Shown here piece after piece: positions 1 to 8,469 of a DNA stretch of 64,000 bases (positions are counted from its first letter, which is position 1; every line of letters begins with the position of its first letter). The DNA is from Bradyrhizobium sp. Lineage in GTDB: Bacteria; Pseudomonadota; Alphaproteobacteria; Rhizobiales; Xanthobacteraceae. The stretch is from assembly GCF_027307225.1 (NCBI RefSeq), contig NZ_DAHUXJ010000025.1, positions 1 through 64,000 on the forward strand. Direction: 5' to 3'. The notes below the pieces were generated by a model. The model made no database searches and was not told where the DNA came from. It worked only from the letters and a program-made list of their open reading frames with translations. Made by a program: the position numbers and the translations under genes.

Positions 1-1
1 A

Positions 2-168
2 CTAGTGCTCCGATTCCGAAGTTCGTATCATATTGCGGCTCCACGTTTACGAACTTCGGAATCAAAGGAGCACTAGCCAATTATATGATTCTAGTGCGGT
101 TTAGAATTTGAAGTTCCTATGACGAGGTCGCCGCGAAACTGATAGGAACTTCAAATTCACCGCACTAG
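2..168 (+). repeat. Composite hairpin unit A+B (copy 1)
   Basis: Two palindromes in tandem. A (2-76) has ends CTAGTGCTCC/GGAGCACTAG and a perfect 16-bp inner stem (GATTCCGAAGTTCGTA and its complement) around a 20-nt loop with TTGCGGC. B (91-168) has ends CTAGTGCGGT/ACCGCACTAG and a perfect 17-bp stem (GAATTTGAAGTTCCTAT) around a loop with GCCGCGA. A 14-nt AT-rich spacer joins them. The unit recurs at 8186-8352 (inverted), 9399-9564, 24566-24732 and 30079-30244. Confidence 0.95.
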
Positions 169-284
169 CAACCATTTCGCCTCTCGGATATTCTTCCTAG
201 ATCGTCGGCAGTACTCCGTTTCGTGGGCGCCGGTGGCTGAGAGACCCGATAGCGCTCCCGCCTGCATCGACAGGGAGCGGTAAC

Positions 285-737
285 ATGTCGTCAAGACTCC
301 GCACGGTCCAATTTTCCAACATGGAGCAGGATGTCCGTCACCTTGCGCTGGTGAGGGCAAGCATTGCGCGCGGTCGCAAGGTACTCGCGGACAATCCTCC
401 GCCCGGGGCCTTTGCAGGCCGCAGGATCGAGGTGCCGATCGCCGGAGCGTCCAACGGCGATGACGAGAACATCCTTGTCGGCGAAACAACGATCATGAAC
501 CGCAAACTCGAGCAGCGACATCTCGCTCAGGCCGATGCACACATCGCCGCAGCCAAACGTCTTATTTCGGAGCAAACGGCGAGGGTCGAAAAGCTGCGCC
601 GCCATCGCCACGACATCAGGCTCGCGGAAGAAACCCTGAGAGCATTTGAAGTCAATTTGCAGACGCTGTGCGAGCACCGCGAAGTGATTGTCATGACCAT
701 CGAACAGATGGATCGCGACTTGCAGGGGGCACGGTGA
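285..737 (+). CDS. Small coiled-coil protein with an internal duplication, unknown function
   Basis: A 150-aa protein of a kind I associate with rhizobia, with no enzymatic motif and no signal peptide. The start at 285 has a good ribosome site (AGGGAG about 9 bases upstream). An internal ATG at 495 would give an 80-aa form. Two segments look like copies of one helix: EQDVRHLALVRASIARGRKV (about residue 14) and LEQRHLAQADAHIAAAKRLI (about residue 73) share the pattern RHLA...IA.....I. The C-terminal half is strongly charged and helical, probably coiled coil. The stop overlaps the next start by one base, so the two genes are probably co-transcribed. Function is not recognised. Confidence 0.7.
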   Translation: MSSRLRTVQFSNMEQDVRHLALVRASIARGRKVLADNPPPGAFAGRRIEVPIAGASNGDDENILVGETTIMNRKLEQRHLAQADAHIAAAKRLISEQTARVEKLRRHRHDIRLAEETLRAFEVNLQTLCEHREVIVMTIEQMDRDLQGAR

Positions 738-967
738 TGCCGCGGTATTTTTTCGACGTCCACAATATCTTTGCGAGTGCGGACGAAACCGGTCAGGAAT
801 TGCCGAACGATGAGGCGGCCTGGCACGAGGCCACGGTCTTTGCTGGCGAGATATTCAAGGACATGGACGGCAACATTCGTCCGGGTCAGGACTGGGCGGT
901 AAACGTGACCGATCGGGACCGGAATCCGATCTTTGACATCCGCATCAACACCAGGAAGCTGCGATAG
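737..967 (+). CDS. DUF6894-type small protein
   Basis: A 76-aa protein beginning MPRYFFDVHN, the typical start of the small DUF6894 family common in Bradyrhizobium and relatives (PRYFFD, then a D/E-rich stretch and a conserved A...A helix). The ATG at 737 overlaps the previous stop codon, which suggests translational coupling. No signal peptide, membrane segment or catalytic motif is visible. The family has no established role; such genes are often found near stress-related genes in rhizobia. Confidence 0.75.
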   Translation: MPRYFFDVHNIFASADETGQELPNDEAAWHEATVFAGEIFKDMDGNIRPGQDWAVNVTDRDRNPIFDIRINTRKLR

Positions 968-1060
968 CGCAGCCATGGATTGTTGATCTTGTCCGTGCTG
1001 TTCGGGGCTCGATGCCACCGCCCTGAATTGAAGGGAACATTGGGCCAAGTCTGACTTAGC

Positions 1061-1083
1061 AACGATCCGCGTCGCGGATCGTT
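1061..1083. repeat. Perfect 10-bp inverted repeat
   Basis: AACGATCCGC at 1061-1070 and GCGGATCGTT at 1074-1083 with a 3-base loop, about 90 bases downstream of the DUF6894 gene. No T-run follows on the + strand, so it is a weak terminator candidate. It could equally be an operator for the small gene at 1170. Confidence 0.5.
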
Positions 1084-1169
1084 AGGGATCATCACCGCAC
1101 CGCCCGTGGTATCCATCGGTGATGAGAACGCCGGTTGCGCTCCCGCCCACTCGAGCAAGGAGCCGCGCC

Positions 1170-1367
1170 ATGACAGAGCGGCGTCGTTTCCAGCACACCA
1201 TTTCGCTGAAGGATCGGCTCGTCTCGTTCGCGGAAGAAGCGAGGGAGAAAGCGAAGTTACTCACCGGCAACGAACGGGACGACCTCCTGAAGAAAGCCCG
1301 TCAGGCCGAGACGGCAGCCAACATCAACGACTGGGCCAACTCGCCCGGACTGCGGCCGCCAAAGTAG
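1170..1367 (+). CDS. Small charged protein, unknown function
   Basis: A 65-aa protein, MTERRRFQHTISLKDRL at the start and SPGLRPPK at the end. I associate this pattern (KDRL, a long helix with KARQAETA, then W...SPGLRPPK) with small conserved rhizobial proteins of unknown function. The start at 1170 is preceded by AAGGAG at 1156-1161, which is better than the upstream in-frame ATG at 1119. It is transcribed away from the convergent symporter gene, whose stop lies 13 bases beyond this stop. Confidence 0.7.
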   Translation: MTERRRFQHTISLKDRLVSFAEEAREKAKLLTGNERDDLLKKARQAETAANINDWANSPGLRPPK

Positions 1368-1380
1368 GGCCCGGCCAATT

Positions 1381-2853
1381 TCAGATCTTTTCAGCGGCCG
1401 CGTGGGCCGGCGCCGCGGCGCCCCGCGTCGCCAGGCTGACCACGACCAGCACCACGACGTTCACGACCAGCGCAACGATGCCGATGTTGAGGTCCTGGAT
1501 CTCCGGCGGCAGCCACGACAGGTTATGGAAGTTCGCCCCGGTCAGGCTGACGACGGCAACGGTGGCGACGCCGGCGACAATGCCCGCACCGGCGCCCTCG
1601 CGCGTTGCGAAATTACGCGGTGCGAGGCTGAGCACGAGCGAGGGAAACAGTTGGGTCACGAAGCTGTAGCCCATCAGCAGAAGGGCCACGATCGTCGTTC
1701 CACCCTTCAAGGTAAAGATGACGGCAACCAGCGCCACAACCGGTACCAGCAACTTCGCAAGCTGCGATACCTGGCGGTCGTCGGCCGACGGATTGACGGC
1801 GCGATAGAGGTTATTGGCGATCAAGGTCGCCGCCGTCATCAGGATCATCGAACCCGGCACCAGTGCGGTCAGCACGCCGGTTGCGCCGATCACGCCGACG
1901 AACCAGGGATCGAATGTCTTTGCCGACAGCTTGAACAGCGCGAGGTCGATGTCGGGGCCGGAGAGCCCGGGAACCTGCAAGGTTGCGGCAAAGCCGACAA
2001 AAAACACGAACAGCAGGATCAGTTGATAGAGCGGCAGAAAGATCGCGTTCTTGCGGATCACTTTGGCGCTTTTGGCGGTGTAGATCGAAGCGAACGTGTG
2101 CGGCCACATGTAGAAGCCAAGCGCGGTGAGCAGCACGGTCGAGGAGAACCACCACAGGCTCTGTCCGTGCGCAGCGAACACGGTGAAACCCGGCTTCGCC
2201 TTGTCGATCGCCGCGAACATCGGCTCCAGCCCGCCGTAATAATGAGTGGGCAGATAGATGCCGAGGAAGACCACAACGCCAAGGATCATGATGTCCTTGG
2301 CGACCGAGGTCCAGGCCGAACCGTGCACGCCCGACATCATGACGTACGCGGCGACGACGGCGGCGCCGATCCAGATCGCTACCGTCGAGGAAATCGCGCC
2401 ATAGCCGGCGATCTCGACGATGATGCCGAGCCCCTTGAACTGGAGTACGAGATAGGGAATCAGCGCGACGATATCGACGAGCGCGACCAGGACGCCGAGT
2501 GTGGAGCTATCGTACTTCCGCACGAAGAAATCGGACTGGGAGTAAAGCCGGTGTTCCTTCGCGTAGCGCCAGATCGGCGGCAGCATGAAGTAGGACAGCA
2601 CATAAGCCAGCGTGCCGTAGCAGAGAATGTAATAGGCCGGTGCGCCCTTGCCGTAGGCGAAGCCGCTGCCGCCGAGGAAGGTAAAGGTGGTGTAGATTTC
2701 CCCGGCGAGGAGCAGGAACACGAAGATCGCGCCGAAGCCGCGGCCGCCGACCGTCCATTGCTCGAGGTTCATGTCCTTGCCGCGCCGGGCAAGAAAACCC
2801 AGCAGCAGCGCCAGCAGCGCTGCGGCGGCGATAAAGGGCAGTGCGCCGCTCAT
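1381..2853 (-). CDS. Sodium:solute symporter family protein (SSS)
   Basis: A 490-aa inner-membrane protein with about 13 hydrophobic segments and the sodium:solute symporter (SLC5) pattern: the N-terminal motif WTVGGRGFGAIFVFLLLAGE, a conserved GSGFAYGKGAPAYY region (residues about 62-75) and the WPHTFASIYTAKS region in the middle. The family couples sodium entry to uptake of small organic solutes such as carboxylates, amino acids or sugars; the substrate cannot be read from sequence. Its start overlaps the stop of the upstream DUF3311 gene by 4 bases (ATGA), the arrangement usual for symporters that work with a small DUF3311 subunit. Confidence 0.9.
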   Translation of the reverse strand: MSGALPFIAAAALLALLLGFLARRGKDMNLEQWTVGGRGFGAIFVFLLLAGEIYTTFTFLGGSGFAYGKGAPAYYILCYGTLAYVLSYFMLPPIWRYAKEHRLYSQSDFFVRKYDSSTLGVLVALVDIVALIPYLVLQFKGLGIIVEIAGYGAISSTVAIWIGAAVVAAYVMMSGVHGSAWTSVAKDIMILGVVVFLGIYLPTHYYGGLEPMFAAIDKAKPGFTVFAAHGQSLWWFSSTVLLTALGFYMWPHTFASIYTAKSAKVIRKNAIFLPLYQLILLFVFFVGFAATLQVPGLSGPDIDLALFKLSAKTFDPWFVGVIGATGVLTALVPGSMILMTAATLIANNLYRAVNPSADDRQVSQLAKLLVPVVALVAVIFTLKGGTTIVALLLMGYSFVTQLFPSLVLSLAPRNFATREGAGAGIVAGVATVAVVSLTGANFHNLSWLPPEIQDLNIGIVALVVNVVVLVVVSLATRGAAAPAHAAAEKI

Positions 2854-3047
2854 GGTTCATCCTCCCGATTGACCGGATCGGCCGCGTAGATCACGGCCAT
2901 GATGAGGGAAGTGATCAGAATCCACGCCACGATCCATGCCAGCAGGAGCGGCAGACCGAGGACAAACGGCTCCGCCTTGTTGACGAAGAACGGACCGATA
3001 ATGAGTGCGATAAACGGGATGACGGCAAGCCAGCGAATGCTGCGCAT
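2850..3047 (-). CDS. DUF3311 small membrane protein, symporter partner
   Basis: A 65-aa protein with two hydrophobic helices (about residues 6-24 and 30-55) and the DUF3311 pattern PFIALIIGPFFVNKAEPFVLGLP. These proteins are almost always encoded directly upstream of a sodium:solute symporter and are thought to be an accessory subunit. The stop overlaps the symporter start (ATGA), so the two are translationally coupled. The ATG at 3047 was chosen because the hydrophobic segment follows it directly; upstream in-frame sequence is not conserved-looking. Confidence 0.85.
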   Translation of the reverse strand: MRSIRWLAVIPFIALIIGPFFVNKAEPFVLGLPLLLAWIVAWILITSLIMAVIYAADPVNREDEP

Positions 3048-3193
3048 GGCGGGAACTCTCGATGAGAGCCTCTCTTCATCGAGAAGGCTTTCGCAAAGAA
3101 TGCAGGGAAAATCAGCGTCAGGCAATCCCGTCAGAAGTTTTGCACGGCCGGATTTCGTCGCTCTCTCGCGCGCGCAGCGCAACATTCTCCTTG

Positions 3194-3301
3194 CGCCGTC
3201 GCGTTCTTTGCCACGCATTGCGATTGCGCCGCAGCCGGCGAGGCGACCATTGTGCCCGCAGAACTGCCACCTGCCGGCACGGAACGCCACCGCATTGTCG
3301 A
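3194..3301 (+). pseudogene. Fragment of the GH79 gene's 5' end, or a short dispersed repeat
   Basis: Positions 3194-3259 match 6683-6748 exactly (66 bases), and the match continues with three differences to 3268. In the second copy this is the signal-peptide and mature-start region of the GH79 gene. In the first copy the same frame reads on as GEATIVPAELPPAGTERHRI and stops at 3301, with no start codon in register. The two copies lie in direct orientation on either side of the cyclase gene. It is either a leftover from a duplication or insertion event, or a member of a dispersed repeat. Confidence 0.6.
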
Positions 3302-3423
3302 CTTGTGAACGTTGGCCGAGCCCAAGGAACATCCCTGCCGCTGCTCGAATCCGAAAGTCCTGTACCCGGTGTACTGCGGATGTGCCAGAATACCTTTTTG
3401 AAAGCCGGCAGGGTTCTGATTGC

Positions 3424-6400
3424 ATGAGTGATCTTCGCGAGTGGCTGCGTACGAATAATCTGGAGCAGTATGCGGCCGTGTTCGAAGCGAACGATATCGG
3501 CCTCGATATCCTGTCCGAACTCGATGACCACGATCTCGAAAGGCTGGGGCTTTCGCTCGGCAACCGCCGACGGCTTTTGAAGGCCATTGCAGCGCGCAAT
3601 ATTTCGGCAGAGGCGACCGCGTCAGGTGAGAGATCGCTGGAGGCGGGAGAATCCGGCGATGCCGAGCGACGGCAGGTGACCGTGATGTTCACTGATATGG
3701 TCGGCTCCACGGCGCTTTCGGCGAAGCTCGATCCGGAGCTGCTTGGCGGCGTGATCCGGCGATATCAGGATGCGGTTGCCGGCGTGATCGGTCGTTATGG
3801 CGGCTTCGTTGCCAAATTCATGGGCGATGGCGTGTTGGCCTATTTCGGCTTTCCTTCCGCCTTCGAGGATGCGGCTGAACGCGCCGTCCGTGCCGCCATC
3901 GGCATCCTGGCCGAAGTCCACGATATCGAAATGCCCGATGGCGCGCGCGTGCAAGCCCGCATCGGTATTGCCACCGGCCTCGTCGTGGTCGGCGAGATCA
4001 TCGGTACCGGCATGGCGCAGGAGCGGACCATCGTCGGTGAAACGCCCAATCTTGCCGCGAGGCTGCAGGCGCTGGCCACGCCAGACTCCATCCTCGTCAG
4101 CGGGTCGACGCAGAAGCTGATAGGCGGCTTGTTCGAACTTACCCACACCGGCGAACACGAGTTGAAGGGGTTGAGCCCGGTGCCGGTTTGGCAAGTGCGC
4201 GGTGAAGCCTCGATCGAAAGCCGCTTTGCCGCGAGCCGTGCCGGACGTCTGCCGCTCATCGGCCGAGCTCACGAGATGGGCCTGATGAGCGAGCGCTGGC
4301 ATCTGGCCCGGCAGGGCGAAGGCCAGATCCTGACGCTGATCGGTGAAGCTGGCATCGGCAAATCGCGGGCTATCGAAGCGCTGCTGGAAGAACTCGCAGG
4401 CGAGCCGCACGCGCGCATCAACCTGCAATGCTCGCCCTATCACGGCGATAGCGCGCTTTACCCGGTGCTCCAGTATCTCAACCGGGTTGCCGCGATCGCG
4501 CCTGCGGATTCGCCGGATATGCGCGCCGAGAAACTCCGCGCGCTGCTTGCGGCACGAAGGATCGTCGATCCGGCCGCACTGCCGCTGCTGGCCGAGCTGT
4601 TGTCGATTCCGCTCGCTGAGACAATTCCCGCCGCATCGTCACCGTCGCAACGCAAGGCTTCAATTCTGGCGTTGATCGTCCAGATTCTGGCTCGGGCCGG
4701 CGATGATGATCCGCTGCTGATCGTGCTGGAAGACGCTCACTGGATAGACGCGACCACGCTCGAGATGATGACGCGGTTGACCGACAGCATCCATCGCGCT
4801 CGCCTGCTCGTCGTGGTGTCGGCTCGGCCGGATTTCACGCCTCCGTGGCTGGCAAGGTCCCATGCAACGCTGATCACGCTCGGACGCCTGGGCCGATCCG
4901 AATGCATGCAGGTGGTCTCAAGCGTCGCCACCGCGCATGGGCTCGCTACCGACACGATCGCCGCGATTATCGCCAGGACCGACGGGGTACCGCTGTTCGT
5001 CGAGGAGCTCACCCGAAGCGTCATGGAATCGACGGGCGAGGACGCGGCGGTGCCGGCGACGCTGAAGGACTCGCTGATGGCGCGCCTCGACCGCCTTGGC
5101 GGCGCGCGCGAGATAGCCCAGACCGCCGCCGTGATCGGCCGGCAATTCACCTTCGCCTTGCTGGAAGCTGTCGCCGGCAAGAATGCCGACGAGCTTGAAA
5201 ACCTGCTCGCCAAGCTGGTCGCGGCCGGAATCGTGTTTCCCGAGGAGGACAGCCTTGGGCGGAGCTTCAGCTTCAAGCACGCATTGGTGCGCGATTCCGC
5301 CTATGAAAGCCTGTTGATGACACGTCGTCGCGAATGGCACGGGCGTGTTGCACAGGCATTGGAGCAACGCTTCACTGATGTTGCCGCCAACGAGCCTGAG
5401 TTGCTTGCCTATCATTTCGGCGAGGCCAGGCTGTGCCAGTTCGCTTGCAAATACCGCATCCGCGCCGGCGATCAGGCCGTAAGCCGCTCGGCCTATGCCG
5501 AAGCGATCGCGCATTTTACCGCGGGCCTTGAACTTGCGAAGGCGCTGCCACCAGCGGAAGGCCTGCGGCGGCAATTGGAGTTCTGGCTGAAACTTGGTGC
5601 GGCGTCGGTCGTCACCCACGGCCTGCAAAGCCAGGAGGCCGAAAACGCCTACAGCAACGCCAGCGAAATTGGCGCCGAACTCGGCGACGGCCCCGCTTCT
5701 TTCCAGGCCAAGTGGGGCCTCTGGATCAACGCCAATCTGCGTCGCAAGACGGCGCTTGCGCGCGATCGCGCCCGCGAACTGGTTTCGCTCGCGCAAGGTT
5801 CGGGCGATCGCGAACTGCTGCTCGAAGCCTATCATTGCCAGTTTTCAACGGCCTATTTTCGCGGCGATGCCAGGGGTGCGGTCGAAGGCGGCCGGCAGGT
5901 CATTGCGCTGTATGACATGGCGCAGCATCGGCACCTGGCGCACGCGTTCGGCGGCCATGATCCCGCCGTTTGCGCACACATCCAGTGCGGCAACTCGCTT
6001 CGGTTGCTGGGCGAAGAACAACAGGCAATACCGTATTTTGCGCAGGGCTTGGCCCTCGCCGAAGCGATCGATCACCCTAACAGCCTCGCGCACGGGCTGC
6101 ACAACGCGGCCATCGGCTATCAGCTCGGAGGCGATCGCGGGGCGACGCACGCAGCGGCGTATCGCGCGGCTGAGTTGGCCGACAAGTTCGGTTTGCCGCC
6201 ATGGCGGGCCAGCAGTCTGATCCTGGTCGGATGGGCGACGGCAACCGGCGCATCCGCAGCCGACGCCGTACGGTTGATCGACGCCGAGATCGCCAAGGCG
6301 ACTGCGGCCGGCCCACTGCCGCAGTACTATCGAGGCGTTGCGGCAGAAGTGCTGCTGGCGGTTGGCCGGCAAACGGACGCGCTCAGTCATCTTGATCGCG

Positions 6401-6606
6401 CAATCGCGGGCATCGACGAAGCCGGCATCGGCGTCTACCTGCCCGAAATCTATCGTTTGCGAGGTCAATGCCTGCTGGCCCTCGACCGTCGCAACAAGGC
6501 TGAAGCGCGAGCCGCCTTTGCGACGGCTATCGACATCGCAAGGTGCCAGGGCGCAGCCATCTTTGAGCGTCGCGCCCAGGCTTCATTGTCCGAGGTTGCG
6601 ACATAG
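3424..6606 (+). CDS. SAM domain / class III adenylate cyclase / AAA-ATPase / TPR regulator
   Basis: A 1060-aa cytoplasmic multidomain protein. Residues 1-60 form a SAM domain (LREWLRTNNLEQYAAVFEAN). A class III cyclase domain follows at about 80-245, with metal-binding D91 (VMFTDMVGST) and D135 (KFMGDGVLAYFG); the domain should make cAMP or cGMP from ATP or GTP. Then comes an ORC/MalT-like ATPase with Walker A GEAGIGKS (307-314) and Walker B LLIVLEDAHWID (about 431-442), and a C-terminal TPR-like helical region to the end. This order is common in Bradyrhizobium. The ATG at 3424 is chosen because the SAM domain begins there; the frame is open back to 2899 but that part is not protein-like. Signal and substrate are unknown. 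Confidence 0.92.
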   Translation: MSDLREWLRTNNLEQYAAVFEANDIGLDILSELDDHDLERLGLSLGNRRRLLKAIAARNISAEATASGERSLEAGESGDAERRQVTVMFTDMVGSTALSAKLDPELLGGVIRRYQDAVAGVIGRYGGFVAKFMGDGVLAYFGFPSAFEDAAERAVRAAIGILAEVHDIEMPDGARVQARIGIATGLVVVGEIIGTGMAQERTIVGETPNLAARLQALATPDSILVSGSTQKLIGGLFELTHTGEHELKGLSPVPVWQVRGEASIESRFAASRAGRLPLIGRAHEMGLMSERWHLARQGEGQILTLIGEAGIGKSRAIEALLEELAGEPHARINLQCSPYHGDSALYPVLQYLNRVAAIAPADSPDMRAEKLRALLAARRIVDPAALPLLAELLSIPLAETIPAASSPSQRKASILALIVQILARAGDDDPLLIVLEDAHWIDATTLEMMTRLTDSIHRARLLVVVSARPDFTPPWLARSHATLITLGRLGRSECMQVVSSVATAHGLATDTIAAIIARTDGVPLFVEELTRSVMESTGEDAAVPATLKDSLMARLDRLGGAREIAQTAAVIGRQFTFALLEAVAGKNADELENLLAKLVAAGIVFPEEDSLGRSFSFKHALVRDSAYESLLMTRRREWHGRVAQALEQRFTDVAANEPELLAYHFGEARLCQFACKYRIRAGDQAVSRSAYAEAIAHFTAGLELAKALPPAEGLRRQLEFWLKLGAASVVTHGLQSQEAENAYSNASEIGAELGDGPASFQAKWGLWINANLRRKTALARDRARELVSLAQGSGDRELLLEAYHCQFSTAYFRGDARGAVEGGRQVIALYDMAQHRHLAHAFGGHDPAVCAHIQCGNSLRLLGEEQQAIPYFAQGLALAEAIDHPNSLAHGLHNAAIGYQLGGDRGATHAAAYRAAELADKFGLPPWRASSLILVGWATATGASAADAVRLIDAEIAKATAAGPLPQYYRGVAAEVLLAVGRQTDALSHLDRAIAGIDEAGIGVYLPEIYRLRGQCLLALDRRNKAEARAAFATAIDIARCQGAAIFERRAQASLSEVAT

Positions 6607-6632
6607 GACGAGCGGTACAGAGAATTTCGTCA

Positions 6633-8189
6633 ATGCTCCGCTTTTTCATTCCAATCCGTCCGCACCTTCGTGGGATAGCCGTCGCCGTCGCGTTCTTTGC
6701 CACGCATTGCGATTGCGCCGCAGCCGGCGAGGCGACCATTGTGCCCGCGGAGTTGCCGTCGGTCGGCACGATCGACGAACGCTTTCAATCCTTCAACATT
6801 GAAATGGTCGAGGTGACGGGTGGGCCGTTCTGGAGGCCCTACGCGGCCGCAGATAGCGTGACGAAGCCTGACGAAGCGGCACGATCAGCCACGCCCAGGA
6901 AAACGAATGAGAAATTCGATCTGGTTTCGAACCGATCGCCGATTGATCTCGCAAGCCCGTTGCTGCGGAAATTCGCCTCCGCCCTGTCGCCGGCCTACCT
7001 GCGCGTCAGCGGTACCGCTGCCAACTCGACATTCTTTGCCGGATCGGACAGCACGCTGTCCCGTGCACCGGCCGGATACAAGGGCGTGTTGACACGCCGC
7101 CGGTGGCGCGACGTGATCGATTTTTCGAAGGCGGTTGACGCGCCGATCGTGACATCCTTTGCCATCAGTCCGGGCACGCGCGATGCAAAGGGAAAATGGA
7201 AGCCCGATCAGGCGCGAAAAATTATTTCTGCAACCCGCGCGGCCGGCGGCCACATCGCAGCAGTCGAATTCATGAACGAGCCGGATCTGCCCGCGATTGG
7301 CGGTGCGCCGGCCGGCTATGGCGCAAGCAACTTCGCGGCGGACTTTTCCGTATTTCACGCTTTCATGAAACACGCGGCGGGCGATGTGATGATCCTCGGA
7401 CCGGGCACCATCGACCGCTCGTCGGAGGCAGCGGATCTGTTTCAGGCTGTGGCGCCTCGCATCGACGCCGTTTCATATCATTACTATGGCGCGCTATCGG
7501 AGCGCTGCGCGGGCGGGCAGACGGCCGATGCCGCGTTGTCGGAAGAATGGCTCTCCCGTACCGATCAGACATTGGCGTTTTATCGAGGGCTGCGCGACCG
7601 CGCGGCGCCGGGCAAGCCGATCTGGCTCACCGAGACGGCGGAAGCCGCCTGCGGTGGAGATCGATGGAGTTCGACGTTTCTCGACACCTTCAGATATCTC
7701 GACCAACTCGGACGGCTGGCAAAAGCCGGCGTGCAGATCGTGATGCACAATACGCTGGTCGGCAGCGACTACGGCCTTCTCGACGAGGCGACGTTCAAGC
7801 CGAGGCCGAATTACTGGGCGGCGCTGTTGTGGCGGCAATGGATGGGACGCCTGGTGCTCGAAGCCGGCGTGCCGGTCCGGCGAGGTCTGCACGTCTATGC
7901 ACATTGCCAGCGGCGCGTGAGCGGCGGCGTGGTGCTGCTCATCATCAATAACGACCCGCAAAATTCGCAGGAGCTGGTGCTGCCGGTGTCTTCCATGCGG
8001 TTCACGCTCGACGCCCCGAGTTTGCAGAGTGCCGCCGTGCGCCTGAACGGCGCCGTACTAGCGGCAGAGGACGTCGACCGCTTGCCCAAGCTGGCCGGCT
8101 TGCCGGCGAGTGCCGGTTCGTTACGGTTCGCGCCGGCGACAATTACTTTTGTTGTGATCGCCGGTGCCGGAAATCGCAGCTGTAGCTAG
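6633..8189 (+). CDS. Secreted heparanase-like glycoside hydrolase (GH79-type)
   Basis: A 518-aa protein with an N-terminal signal peptide (about residues 1-32, GIAVAVAFFATHCDCAAAGEA). It resembles heparanase and other GH79 retaining beta-glucuronidases: LRKFASALSPAYLRVSGT (residues about 110-127), the acid/base motif EFMNEPD with E216, the nucleophile motif WLTETAEAACGG with E334, then a segment ending NYWAALLWRQWMG. Both catalytic glutamates are present. The substrate is probably a uronic-acid-containing polysaccharide, possibly of the host or the cell's own; that is inference. The stop codon TAG (8187-8189) is part of the CTAGTG end of the hairpin repeat that follows. Confidence 0.85.
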   Translation: MLRFFIPIRPHLRGIAVAVAFFATHCDCAAAGEATIVPAELPSVGTIDERFQSFNIEMVEVTGGPFWRPYAAADSVTKPDEAARSATPRKTNEKFDLVSNRSPIDLASPLLRKFASALSPAYLRVSGTAANSTFFAGSDSTLSRAPAGYKGVLTRRRWRDVIDFSKAVDAPIVTSFAISPGTRDAKGKWKPDQARKIISATRAAGGHIAAVEFMNEPDLPAIGGAPAGYGASNFAADFSVFHAFMKHAAGDVMILGPGTIDRSSEAADLFQAVAPRIDAVSYHYYGALSERCAGGQTADAALSEEWLSRTDQTLAFYRGLRDRAAPGKPIWLTETAEAACGGDRWSSTFLDTFRYLDQLGRLAKAGVQIVMHNTLVGSDYGLLDEATFKPRPNYWAALLWRQWMGRLVLEAGVPVRRGLHVYAHCQRRVSGGVVLLIINNDPQNSQELVLPVSSMRFTLDAPSLQSAAVRLNGAVLAAEDVDRLPKLAGLPASAGSLRFAPATITFVVIAGAGNRSCS

Positions 8190-8352
8190 TGCGGTGAATT
8201 TGAAGTTCCTATCAGTTTCGCGGTAATCTCGTCATAGGAACTTCAAATTCTAACCGCACTAGAATCATATAATTGGCTCGTGCTCCTTTGATTCCGAAGT
8301 TCGTAAACGTGGAGCCGCAATATGATACGAACTTCGGAAATCGGAGCGCTAG
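8186..8352 (-). repeat. Composite hairpin unit A+B (copy 2, inverted)
   Basis: Near-perfect reverse complement of the unit at 2-168, including the AT-rich spacer. B is at 8186-8262, A at 8277-8352. The B loop reads ACCGCGA instead of GCCGCGA. The unit begins inside the GH79 stop codon and ends on a CTAG (8349-8352) shared with the next element. Confidence 0.95.
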
Positions 8353-8424
8353 TGGAGTGGATTTGACACTCGCTACCCACCTAGCCGCGAATTCGCAATG
8401 CGAATGTTAGTATCGGACCACTAG
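8349..8424 (+). repeat. Hybrid hairpin: family C left arm, family E right arm
   Basis: The left half (CTAGTGGAGTGGATTTGACA...) matches family C as at 16457. The right half (TGCGAATGTTAG...CGGACCACTAG) matches family E as at 16590-16620. The loop has GCCGCGA. The arms pair only imperfectly, as expected for a fusion of two elements. The first CTAG is shared with the preceding A element. Confidence 0.85.
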
Positions 8425-8469
8425 TGCCGAAGCTTTGCATTGCATCCCCTCTTGGTGTGTCATTCCAAC

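Noticed and set aside
1034..1060. EcfG-type promoter (GGAAC) before the gene at 1170
   Set aside because: GGAAC is present, but the expected CGTT box at 16-17 bases is missing.
1402..2889. 495-aa open frame on the + strand
   Set aside because: Antisense to the symporter; composition is dominated by Arg, Gln, Asp and His.
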